Assembly: GCA_038503035.1 (NCBI GenBank)
Contig: JAVSML010001156.1
Span: forward strand, 124,001-188,000
Direction: 5' to 3'
DNA length: 64,000 nt
Source: Crocodylus rhombifer
Lineage: Eukaryota; Chordata; Crocodylia; Crocodylidae
Below are positions 45,696-55,794 of this stretch, one piece after another (position 1 is the first letter of the stretch; every line of letters begins with the position of its first letter). The translations under genes and the position numbers were made by a program. The notes beneath the pieces are model-generated. The model saw only the letters and a list, made by a program, of their open reading frames with translations. It searched no databases and was not told the DNA's origin.

Positions 45696-47259
45696 GCCTA
45701 ACCACATGCCTAAAGGGTGGAAATGGTGTCTTCCTCCATGTCTAGCACCCACTAGTTACGGTTTTTTTCTGATTAAAAGTTTCGGACTTGCCCAGCAAGT
45801 CTTACACATCCAACAGCCTTACATACTTAGGTGATTCCATTTCTCCTGGTGGCTTTCTAGCTAGGCCGCAACACTCAGTAGGCTAGCACAAGCAATGCTG
45901 AAACTGTGTGTAAGTGCCAAAAAAAGTAACATGGCTACATATGTGCCACTTAGGCACGTAAAGTGAAATAGGATCTGGACTATGCCATCTATGTGTGAAA
46001 ATGGAAAACAGATGAAGGACCAATTCAGGAGAGAAATTTTAAGCAAAGTAAGAAAAATGACATGTACAGAGCTAAGAGAAGTAATTCTGGCTTATTTCAC
46101 TATTGTAGCATAGCCCTCATGAGAATCACTAATTGGCATTTATAAAATGACATCTGCTGCCTATGAACATGTATAATCAATCTTCGTGCTACTGCAGCTA
46201 TTTGCATAAAATATAGTCAGTGACAGTGAGTAAGTAGACCAAAGTATGTACCATTTATTCCTGTCCATTTACAAGTACAAAACCATAAAATCAGCAAGGC
46301 AGAAAAGTAGTCAGGAGCTTTTTATTCCCAAGTCACATTCATTGTCTAATATGGAGGTTAAAGATACAGCACTAAGAAGAGCTCATCTTACACACTCACC
46401 TCATTTTATTAACTTGTTATGCTTAAAAGACAAGACAAGCTAACTTAAAGCTAGCCAGTGACAACGTTTCACTGTTGAATTTGTAACTTTGTACGGTGAC
46501 ACAGGCTGCAGTTTAAGAAGATAAAGAATGATTTCTTAAATCAAATGTTGGGTCATAAAGATAGATATATTAAGGCCACTAGGATTCTTCAGTTCATTTA
46601 CCGCACAGTTCGCATCTATAAAGAAGATTATTTCATTCTGCCCAATGATGTTAGGCAACAGTCATCCCTGAGGACATAACAGTTAAGGACATACTCCCTT
46701 AGGCTAGAATAGGTACACACATCTTAGGGCTAGAATCTAATGCTTCATATGTACGAACATACTGGAAGAGCTTTCTGAAGCAGATAGCTATAGTATTCCA
46801 CAGAAAAAAATGGTGGATGCTCTTATAATTTTACACATGCAGTTTATTTTAGAAACATTGGAGTTGTCATGTGAAATTAGACTAAACCAATTTCCCACCT
46901 TTAATCAGTATTTGATGTACGAAAATGAATTCTCGGCATTCCCTCTATACACATAGGGCATAATAGATCTGGACAATTGTGCACTGTATATCAGAGTAAA
47001 CATTCTTTCCTGACTCATCCAATTGGCAAGGTTTGATTATTCTTCTTATATGGGCTGGTCGTACCGTCTTAATTGCCATGCAACTGTCGGGATTTTATAA
47101 AGCCCTGGAACCCTTCCTCAGCTGCTGCAAATCAGTGGACTACTACTAACACTAGTGGAACTATGCTGATTTACATTCACTTTTGAGCTGACCCCCTTCT
47201 TCTATGATCCACTTGTGCCCATGACTAGGCAAAGTGATATGTCCTTTAGTTCAAATAAA
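45696..47259. other. AT-rich non-coding DNA, nothing recognised
   Basis: No gene, bounded transposon or simple repeat longer than a few units was recognised. Confidence 0.45.
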
Positions 47260-48400
47260 TAAATGTCTCAGTGCCTTCTGATTTCATCAAATGCCCTTTT
47301 GTTCTCACATCATGGGGTAGAGGAGAAGGAGACATTGGGCTGGTTTTCACTCTGCCTTTCATTACTTTGTATAGATCATTCAAAATCACTCCTAGGCCCT
47401 GATTCCACCAAGCTGTAGCTTAACCTGAAGCATGTAAGTAGTCCTGGAGACTTCAATGCCAGTAATTTGTGCTTGAATTTAAATAAGAGCACAAGTATTT
47501 TTTTGGATTAGGGCCTTAATATTTTCTTTTCTAGTACTAATAATCCTGGGCTAGTAATAAACAATAATAATATAACAAACCTGCAAGCCATCCCTCACCT
47601 ATTTTTAACTATTTTTTTGTTATCTTTCTCTGTACATTTCCAGTTCTTACCCTATCAGCCTATTTTGAGGCAACCAAACCTGAAAAAAGTATTCCAGATG
47701 AAGACACATTTTTGCTTCTTGGGCACTAAGTATATACAATAGAAGCCTTCTCTTTCCTAATTTGTTCTCGACAGGCATATTCATTAAGCAAACATACTTA
47801 AATGATTCGTATCTATTTTCTTAAGGAGCCATTCTAGAAGAGCGTCTGTCAGCATAATGAAAAAAGTATTGTTTCCTAACATGTATTACTGTGAAATAGA
47901 ATTTCCAGAATCCTGAAGAATAGATGGTTGGGTCTTTTTGGATTTTCTAATGAGACTCCCTAATATTTTATTAATCCAAAATTTCCAAGTTTTCTGGCTT
48001 TGGCAAATTTCACAGGTAGTCTTTTTCTTTTTCCAAATTGTCCACTTTATTAAGAATTACAAAACCAACGCCAGTTCCTGTTGGGGACCTGACTACCAAC
48101 TGTTCTCTCCATTAAAAATCAACTATTTCTTATAGCTTGCTTATTTCCTTTGGCTTTCACCTCACACAGGGCTTGCTATTTATTTTCCTACACGGTCTCT
48201 TAGAAGAGACCTTGTTAAAAGCCTTTTGAAATCCAAGTAAATTATGTCCACAAGGTTCATTCTGTTAACTATTTTATTCACTCTGAAAGAGTTCTTACAG
48301 GTTAGAGAGGCACAGTTTACCTTTTACAGAAGCTGTGTCAGTCGGTCCTTATCATATCTGGCTTATCTTAATGTGTAATCAAGTCTTGAAGGAGATTCCA
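47260..48400 (-). mobile_element. Old CR1 (L3-like) copy, split by a palindromic element
   Basis: Read on the minus strand, the RT part lies on the right. The plus strand shows AGAGACCTTGTTAAAAGCC followed by TTTTGAAATCCAAGTAAA near 48205-48241 (inverse of the RT block after the YLDF motif) and TGTTGGGGACCTGACTACC near 48079-48097. The C-terminal and 3' parts continue leftwards (TTATCTTTCTCTGTACATTT near 47619; CTTTCATTACTTTGTATAG near 47356-47374). The copy is heavily decayed without usable frames. A 133-bp palindromic element interrupts it at 47394-47526. Confidence 0.65.
47394..47526. mobile_element. Palindromic MITE-like element in CR1 (GGCCCTGATTCC ends)
   Basis: It starts AGGCCCTGATTCC and ends GGATTAGGGCCT, inverse termini. 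CR1-like sequence lies on both sides. If the TIR begins at GGCCC, the flanking triplets are CTA and TTA, compatible with a TWA-like 3-bp duplication, but this is weak. Diverged relatives are at about 6205, 28150 and 59765. Confidence 0.5.
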
Positions 48401-48589
48401 TTTGGAACCTTATCTTTTCCAAGTATAGATAGATTAAAGAGCAAAGCCTTTGTTCATTGAAGTGCTGTGACTCACTGATTCTTGAATCCTCAGAATTCAG
48501 AGACTCAACCCCACAAGGTGATAAGCATTCAGGGCCTGATCCACCATAGCATGTAAGCACAAAGCAGGTTAGTGGTGCACCTTATAAAC

Positions 48590-48989
48590 CAAGGCTTTCA
48601 ACCTTTTTTAAGGAATATACCTCTTCTGGTGCCAGCAACTGCACATGGAGTGGGGGAGGGGAGCGATGGTGGCGGTCAGATGCAGAGCGAGGGCCAGGGG
48701 AGTGGCAGAAGCCAGATGTGGAGCTGGGAGGGGGGCAGGGGGGCTTGCATATGGCAGTGCAGGGTGGTGGATGGCAGTGGCGGCTGTCACATGTGAGCTC
48801 CCCCTCACCTGTGTCCGGCTCGCTGGGAGGCACCTATGCGGCCCACAGAGAGGAGCCGCTGCCCTTGTGCCCCCCCAGCCCTGCTCCTGGGAGGCGCGGG
48901 GTTGCGGTATAGGGTGGTGGTGTTCCATCCCCACCCACCTGTGTATACCCCCTAGCACCTTTTCAAGTACCCCAGGTTGACAACCCCTG
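48590..48989. mobile_element. hAT-like element, 400 bp
   Basis: The left end CAAGGCTTTCAACC and right end GGTTGACAACCCCTG are inverse partners of a CAGGGGTTGTCAACC-type terminus. Flanks TTATAAAC (48582-48589) and TTATAGAA (48990-48997) match at 6 of 8 positions. The GC-rich interior yields overlapping open frames on both strands without homology. Confidence 0.65.
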
Positions 48990-49020
48990 TTATAGAAAAA
49001 CTGAATGAAAGATGCTGATG

Positions 49021-49678
49021 CAGGGGTGGGCAAAATATGGCCTGCAGGCTAGATCTGGCCCACCAACCTATTGTATCTGACCTGCAGACAGGCAGCAGCC
49101 AACTCATGAGATTTGGCCTGTGGGCAACCAGGAGCTCTGGCTGCCATCTGGTGCCAGGTAGGTGATCTCCACACAGAACTTGCTGGGCACATCCACAGTT
49201 GACACTGGTAGCCACCCAGGGCTGCTTCCACCATGTCAGGTGGGTGATGGTGTGGATCATAGGCAATGAATGGAGGGGCACAAGCACATGCCTCCCCAGA
49301 TTTCTGCACTGAGGGTGGGGTACAAGCTAGAGCCCACCTGGACCCTGGGACCTGCAGCAGCAGAAGCAGTGGTACAATTTCTGTGCCAACGGCAGGGCAT
49401 AGGGTGCTGTAGCTTGACGGGACCCAGCACCCATCAACAATAGTGCAGAGTTGTACCTCCCCCCTTCTGCGCCCCCCCGCACACGATCAGCACTTATATG
49501 TTGTATATGCTGCAGATGGGGCTGGCAGGTTCTGTGTCAAGGATGGGGATTAGGGTGTGCTCCAGTTCTGGGTGGGAGAGGTGCGTGTGGGGAAAGAGAG
49601 AGAGAGAGAGATGTAGCAGTCGAGAGGACACCAAAACTCATTAAGTGGTCATCCAGCCAAAATAATTGTCCATCCCTG
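49021..49678. mobile_element. hAT-like non-autonomous transposon, 658 bp, perfect 8-bp duplication
   Basis: It starts CAGGGGTGGGCAAAATATGG and ends AATTGTCCATCCCTG, inverse partners of the common CAGGGGTGGGCAA hAT terminus. TGCTGATG flanks it exactly on both sides (49013-49020 and 49679-49686), the expected 8-bp hAT target duplication. The interior is GC-rich and has no transposase. A (AG)n run lies at 49595-49611 near the right end. This is the best bounded DNA element in the window and the perfect duplication suggests relatively recent insertion. Confidence 0.9.
49595..49611. repeat. (AG)n microsatellite
   Basis: Eight AG units plus one base, inside the hAT-like element near its right end. 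Confidence 0.85.
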
Positions 49679-49742
49679 TGCTGATGTCAGACTAACACAT
49701 ATAACTACCTCTCTCTGTGTTAGGCACAACGGTAGTCCCACT

Positions 49743-50206
49743 GGGTGCATCTACATGTGAAATTAATGCAACACAATAAACTCTAAAGCAGTTTGAGCCA
49801 GAGTCAGCTGCTCCTGGGCACAGCATCTACACACACAATATGGTGCCTGGGACCACAGCAAATTGAGCCAAGGCAAAGCAGCCCCAGGCTGGCAGAGAGC
49901 ATGGGACGTCATGCTGAGCTCTGGGTGGTGGCAGAGAGCAGCAGAGGGGTTGGCAGGAGCTGGGGGTTTGGCACCCAGCTGGCTAAGCTGACTGGGCTCA
50001 AGTTGCACCTGGCAGTCACTGTCTACACATGCATTTAATTGCACTTACTGACTCCACTGTAAGATAGTACTGTCCCCAACAGTACTATTTTACAGTGGAG
50101 TTAATTAATTTTCTAAGCCCTAACACTGGTGCATGTGTAGACTGTGACACTTTCCTGCAGAACTAATTAGTCTAGTCCACAGTAAAATGCATGTGTTGAT
50201 GCACCC
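49743..50206. mobile_element. MITE, GGGTG...CACCC family, 464 bp (copy E)
   Basis: It starts GGGTGCATCTACATGTG and ends ATGTGTTGATGCACCC, flanked by ACT at 49740-49742 and 50207-50209, an exact 3-bp duplication. An internal hairpin at 50052-50100 has 22-bp arms with one mismatch around a 5-base loop. It aligns in opposite orientation with copy F at 54420-54883, including the hairpin. Non-autonomous. Confidence 0.85.
50052..50100. repeat. Internal hairpin of MITE copy E
   Basis: CTCCACTGTAAGATAG... at 50052-50073 pairs with 50079-50100 in 21 of 22 positions around a 5-base loop. The related position in copy F (about 54498-54541) keeps a degenerate version. Confidence 0.85.
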
Positions 50207-50209
50207 ACT

Positions 50210-52673
50210 GTGGCTAATGGAACACTTAACAGCTTAAAGTTAGGCATCTCCTCAAATATTTTGCTCATTCAGGATGAAAAGGTTCAACAAATTATGGGAT
50301 CAGGCCTCAGATGAAAAAGAGAGCAGAATGCACTGATTTGGGGCAGTCAGCACCATATATTTATTCTTTTCAGTATATTTTCTATATAATATATACAACA
50401 CTCTTGGCATTTAGAGAGACAGTAATTAAACATCCAACTTTTCTGGCTCCTGCTTCCTTAAGCTCTTCTATCATAGCTGAGGAGTTGGTGAGTGTTTCCC
50501 AAAAGGGGCATGATGAGAGCATTCCTTGGTGTGTAAAATGAAAAGAAAACATGCTCCAGAATTTTCTGAAGCTGTCACAAATTCTACCTAAATATTGATA
50601 TTCCCTCCACATGTTGCACTTGGGAAAGAATTCTTCACCTAATACCAAACTGACTAAATTTGCCATTCCCATGCTTTCCAGTGACTGGTAAAAAAAAAAA
50701 AATCTCTCCCATTCACCCCCTGCTTAAGGTGTAACTTGTTTGGTTTCATAGTGCCTGTATCAAGTGCTGCGTACTGCATGGCTGTGTCTTTTAACTGTTA
50801 TATGCCCTTTGAAGTTTTCTCTTCTGCCAAGAGGTCATTGCAGTCTTTCTTTTGCCCCTTCAAAAGGAGCTTTCATTCACTTCTGTGTTTAGTCAAGTAA
50901 CCATAGGTTCTGCCCTTGCCTGGCACTATGACTCACCCTGGACAAGCAATTGCTACTCTAGGTGCTACTGCTGTTTGCCCTTCATACAGCTTCTTCCATT
51001 TATCTTCTCTGACACACCAAAGAAAAGAGGGGGTAGGAAGGGAAAGAGTTTGGTTGTAAGCTAAATTGATTGCACATTACATTTTGTGGAGGTCTGGCTG
51101 CAGGCTGCATCTGAACCAGGCAGTACTACTATCACAGTCCCAAGAATATTTTCATTTTTCTTATGCAAATCTGTCAAGGCAAAACTCAGCATGTTCCCCC
51201 CACCAGCCTCCCCCAACTACAACCCAGTTTACATTCTCCACAAAGATATGGTTTGTAAATAGAACAAAAATCTCCTAAGAAGAAACCATGTCACTTGATA
51301 GGTCAGTCTACAACCATCCAATTCTGCCTAACCACCCACTGATTTTAACGGCATGCCTGGGTAGAGCAATGGAAGGAAAATAAGTAAATTTAACTAGAGA
51401 AAGGGTAGGAACAGACTCACAAGTATTCTTTAATAACTGGAGATGTTCACCTCTTCTATTTGATATTAAAGGCATGGAGGCCTCAGGGATTGCTCAGGAA
51501 TTAATTATTTTCATGTACAAATATCTTACACTTTCCTAATGAAAGATTCTAGTCACTTTAGATTTCTGTAGTCAAATTCTCTTGGGTATCTTTTTTACTC
51601 CATTGTTAATGATTTTAATAAAGCTTTGTCTGAGATTTTATTTTGATATTAGGGTCTTATTATCCACTGACTTAAGTCTATTTTTACAGTTTTCCCTTTA
51701 ACGTAATAAATCTTAAAGCCAGCAAATGCAGATATATTAGAAAAGGGTTTGTAATGGCATAGAAACATGCTACCAGTCACTCTAGTGGGATCCAGTATGG
51801 TGCTCAATCCAGTAGATAACATGGCCTCCACTTGAAAAATAGCGTCCCCTGAGGCCAACATACCTGTTTTAGGCTGAACTGTAAAACAGCCTGTCTGCTA
51901 CTTTTTAAATAAAACTCTGAACCTTGCCTCTCTCTGGTTAAATCTAGGAGATGATATGGTTTTTCTAAATTGACACCCATGGATTTCTGGCAATATAGCT
52001 TTGCACCAGTCTCAGATAAGAAAGTATTCCCCTACACCATCACTCTCAGCAAACCCACCTGCTCATAACTTCATGTGACCTTAAATTTTGACGTTATAGG
52101 TAAGATTTTAATTTCATTCCTGAAAATGTAGAGCCAGAAATAACGACTTTTCATTCTTTGCTAGTAGATACAAAGCCCTAGGCTAGTTACAGAACATAAT
52201 GCCATATCATGTATCACTACTCTAAAAATGCAAAATCAATCTAAAGGAACACTTTATGCCTTTTCCTTTCAGTGTTATCTCAGTTAACACTGGCTTTGGA
52301 GACCTTTGTCACAAGCGAGAACTGACAAAATGTTGAGTCCGGAGTCGTCACTCAGTTGACAGTCTAGTGGTCACCTACAGTACAGAGTAACTTGCTAAAC
52401 GACCAGCACCTTATTTTGGATGCAACGTAAACTAGGAACAGAGAATGTATGAAAGAAATCTGAGTAAAGCTATGGCCCTGAGAAGGTTTTAATTTTGCAG
52501 AAATTTCACCTATATGGTTTTGGTTTTACAGAAACAAACCCAGTGGCTCCATTTCTCTGAAAATACAAAGTTTCTAGCAAGTCACATTCATACTTATGGG
52601 TTGCCTACTTCTGACCTATGATTCAAAATAAACCAGGCATTTGGCTTGATACAGGAACAGTGCATATGTGGAT
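50210..52673. other. Non-coding DNA, nothing recognised
   Basis: No homologous protein, RNA gene or bounded repeat was recognised. Short frames of about 70 to 100 codons are scattered on both strands without resemblance to known families. Confidence 0.45.
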
Positions 52674-52733
52674 ATTTTAAGTAGAAATTTTCTTGGTTTA
52701 TGAATTTTAAGTAGATATTTTCTTGGTTTATTA
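52674..52733. repeat. 30-bp tandem duplication
   Basis: Two adjacent 30-base units beginning ATTTTAAGTAGA and ending GGTTTATGA or GGTTTATTA differ at two positions. This is a local tandem duplication of unknown meaning. Confidence 0.85.
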
Positions 52734-53061
52734 TTACTACGTTTTTAAGAAAGAGAGCATGCTTGCAGAGTGCTACATAATTTTGTGAGCAGATAAAGAT
52801 CGCCTTTAGATTAGAAGAAGATCCACATGAAAGAGATGCTCTACTTCTGAAGGTAAGTACCAAGAGTTATTTTACTTTATTGTGAATAAAATAGACATGG
52901 CCATACTTCCAAGGCACTTTGTCTAATTTGATCTTATGAATTCCACATTTTAGAGCCAACAGTGCATCCACGCAAAAAATATTCAGTTGCCCATTTTATA
53001 TAAGAAAATGTTCAATCTGTTTAAAATGTACCCAGCCAGGATAGAGCCAGTCTTTTGTTAT

Positions 53062-53175
53062 AGGCTGGGTTGTTCAAAGGGGCCTCAGGAAGTTTGGTGA
53101 CCATCATCCTTTCTTTGAATGTCAGTCAGAGTTGGGCACCTAACTGTATTAAGACCTTTTAAAAATCTCAGCCTG
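53062..53175. repeat. Palindromic MITE-like repeat (AGGCTGGG...CAGCCTG)
   Basis: AGGCTGGGTTGTTCAAAGG at the left is inverted at the right as CCTTTTAAAAATCTCAGCCT, and GTTGGGCACCTAACTG lies in the middle. This pattern (GGCTGGGATTTTCAAAGG ends, GGGCACCTAA centre) is an abundant sauropsid palindromic repeat. A further half-like stretch, GGCCTGGATTTTCAGAGGC, is at about 53219-53237. Confidence 0.5.
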
Positions 53176-54419
53176 AAAGGCCCATGTGACAACCATAAAT
53201 ATAGAAGAAATCTATTCTGGCCTGGATTTTCAGAGGCAATTAGAATGTCACAATTAAGAACCTTTCAGAACTTAAACAATATTTGAAAGTGATTATTTAG
53301 CTGAGGTTTGTTCTGAAACTCATAACACTCAATCTAAAACAAAATCTTTGAGCAGCACATAGTGCAATATCATAATATCTGCATGCTATCAGAAAGTCAC
53401 CAGATAGCCCCCTGTTTGAAGCTACCCAATTTACTTCCAAGGTCTGGCATATGTCTAAACAAAACAGACCCACATGGCACATGCCTACATTCAAAAATGA
53501 CCCAACTGGTTAAACATTGTTCTTAACCAAAAGTAAAGAATCTGTCTAAAAACACACAGCTGTTTTTGGGATTCTGGATCAAAATATATATCTGAAATGG
53601 CTTTAATAATAACCTTGGAGTTGGTAATTATTTGTTTTGCTGTGCCATTGGTTATCAAGCTGGACATTATTGGCCATTAATAAATGATTTGTTATGTAAC
53701 ATTTTCTTGAACAGAGGAAGATTTTGATAACAAAAATAAGTGCGCCTAAAACTAAATCAATCTTGAAAAACTTTGGAGTGTAGAGGGGAGCGTTCTTATA
53801 CTTGGAAAGCAACAAAAGAAAAAAATTACAAAGAAACCATCATAAGACAAATCATTACACTGTATTCAATACATTTTAAAACTCTCTAAATAGGCTTCTA
53901 GTTATCTAATTATTGTTCACAAACCCAAGGCAATTGGATCCTGACTTTTAAGTTTAAATGAAATACACATTATTTTCACTAGACACTTTCTTCCATTGTT
54001 TATGCAGTGGTCTGGTGTAGGGGACTGATGATTTAGCAAAAATTATAAACACAGATTTGCCTGTCTGCTGACACATCCTGCTGGGGGGAAACCATTTGTT
54101 TGTTTGCTTGTCTTAAATTCCTGACAATCTATTTACTAAAGTTCAGCACTTAATGTAATTCCAGTTTTGGAACTTCGTTGAGGAAATTTGCCATTAACTT
54201 TAGCTGGCCTTGTATTAAACCATTAATCTATTTGATGAATTTACCTTCTTTCTTCTGAATATGGAATTTACTCAAGTAGATCAAAGTTTCCTGTACATTA
54301 GTCAAAGACTTTACCTTTTTTATTTTAGTCTATGAGGTGATCAGAACTATTCTATTGTCAAATTGCACTGCTTAGCACTGATTGACCAGAAAACTAGTAT
54401 AATGTTGGTTTTCCAGAGT
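53176..54419. other. AT-rich non-coding DNA, nothing recognised
   Basis: No homologous frame or bounded repeat was recognised apart from the half-repeat near 53219. Confidence 0.45.
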
Positions 54420-54883
54420 AGACTAATTAGCTGTGGAGTAGAGCATCACTGTTTATGCGTGCAACAGTATTAGGCTGCAGTAAACTAATTACGGCAACAG
54501 TAAGATAGTACTGTTGGGATCAGTGCTGTCTTATGCTGGAGTAATTTATTGTGGCTAAACACATGTGTATATACTGACTGCGGGAGTAAATTGTGCCCAA
54601 TCAACCGAGCCAGCCGGGGGCCAGACTCCTGCATGCTGCTTAGTGATATGGCTCCACACTTTCAGCACCCTTGTGCCGCTTCCAGTCCCTCCATTGCCCA
54701 ATGCCTCTACCCAGAGCTTGGAGCTGAACCCCCCATGCCCCTGCCAGCCCCAGGCCTGCTCCACCCTGGCTCAAATTGCTGCTGACCTGGGTGCATGTGT
54801 AGGCACTGCACCCAGGAGTATACTTCAAGTCAAACAGCTCCTGAGTTTATTGCTTCACATTAATTGCATGTGTTGATGAACCC
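54420..54883. mobile_element. MITE, GGGTG family, one end lost (copy F)
   Basis: The right end GTGTTGATGAACCC is followed by AGT. The left edge starts at AGACTAATTAGCTGTGG, which corresponds to a position about 33 bases inside the inverse of copy E, so the left terminus is missing. The GC-rich centre (54590-54800) is open on both strands. Opposite orientation to copy E. Confidence 0.7.
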
Positions 54884-55139
54884 AGTCATTTTCAGCCTTC
54901 CGGATGTCCATTACAAAAAAAAAGAAAAAAATCTGCCCACAAGCCTATGTCTAGGCACTTAGACTTATTTTCAGGCCAAAATTTGAGGAGCAGTTTTGTT
55001 TTGGTAGAACAGCAATTTTCTGGGTTCCTTTTTGTGACTTGTTTTGTGCAGGTGCGTGGGTGTCTGTAGACATGTGGGACACCTGCTCCAATGCTCTGTA
55101 ATTATAGCAAGTCAGAGCAGCATGATCCAGGAGTCTTGG

Positions 55140-55271
55140 CATCTCTTGTATTCAGTGCCCCCGCACTTCAAAATGGAGGTGGGTGTGCTTTAACTAATGT
55201 TCATTGAACAAGCTTTAGTTAAAGCACCCCTGCCACCATTTTGGAGTGTGGGACACTGAATACAAGAGATG
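55140..55271. repeat. 132-bp imperfect palindrome
   Basis: CATCTCTTGTATTCAGTG at 55140-55157 is exactly inverted at 55254-55271. Pairing continues imperfectly inward (CAAAATGG against CCATTTTG, GCTTTAACTAA against TTAGTTAAAGC) to a small loop near 55200. It forms the left half of MITE copy I. Confidence 0.85.
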
Positions 55272-55323
55272 CTGCAGGTGCTTTAATTAGAGCAGCTCCT
55301 GAGAACCACTCTAATTAAAGCAC

Positions 55324-55333
55324 NNNNNNNNNN
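55324..55333. other. Assembly gap, 10 N
   Basis: Ten N bases mark a sequence gap of unstated size. Both edges carry the same 47 bases (55277-55323 and 55334-55380). Confidence 0.95.
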
Positions 55334-55429
55334 GGTGCTTTAATTAGAGCAGCTCCTGAGAACCACTCTAATTAAAGCACCCCCTCCCACCCCTGGAGCA
55401 TAAGTAAAGACACCCTGTGTGACTAAGCC

Positions 55430-55738
55430 TTGTTTAGATACCTAAGTGACGACAATGTCCAGGCTCTGGGCGGCGTGCTGAGGGAATTCGGTGCACAGGT
55501 GGTATTCTCTTCCATCCTACCAGTGAACGGACGCGGAAGACGGCATGAGAACTGCATCCGAGAGACCAACTGGCGGCTTCGGCAGTGGTGTCTCGAGGCA
55601 GGCTTCGGCTTCCTGGACAATGACCCACACATTACAACGAGGGACATGCTCAGCTGGGATGGGCTTCACCTGTCCCCCAAAGGTAAGCGTGTGTTTTCTT
55701 CCAGGTTGGCGGATCTCCTCCGGCGGGCTTTAAACTAG
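55430..55738 (+). pseudogene. CR1 ORF1, C-terminal part (SGNH-esterase-like end)
   Basis: About 102 codons remain before the TAG at 55736-55738; an in-frame TAA lies just upstream (55424-55426), outside the retained part. CR1 ORF1 proteins are known to carry an esterase-like (SGNH hydrolase) domain. The visible WDGLHLSPKGK near residues 75-85 fits the last conserved block of that fold (D-x-x-H), and FGAQVVFSSILPVNGRGRR near residues 19-37 fits the preceding strand and loop. The N-terminal part, including the nucleophile Ser block, is absent by 5' truncation. The domain's role in CR1 transposition is not settled. No start codon of its own; not functional. Confidence 0.8.
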
Positions 55739-55794
55739 GCTCGTCGGGGGGAGGGGAAGATGAGGGTGGGGGAAGCTGTGGACCACCAAACCAG

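Larger units (their letters stand above)
55058..55415. mobile_element. MITE, GGGTGTCT...AGACACCC, containing the assembly gap (copy I)
   Basis: It starts GGGTGTCTGTAGACATG and ends GTAAAGACACCC, flanked by CGT and TGT (2 of 3 match). The interior is built from two palindromes: 55140-55271 and 55278-55323. The latter has 15-bp perfect arms (GTGCTTTAATTAGAG). A run of 10 N at 55324-55333 interrupts it, and the 47 bases left of the N run are repeated exactly on its right. Confidence 0.65.

Noticed and set aside
48608..49287. Several overlapping open frames of 80 to 141 codons on both strands
   Set aside because: They fall inside two adjacent hAT-like non-autonomous elements and cross their boundaries; no transposase motif is present.
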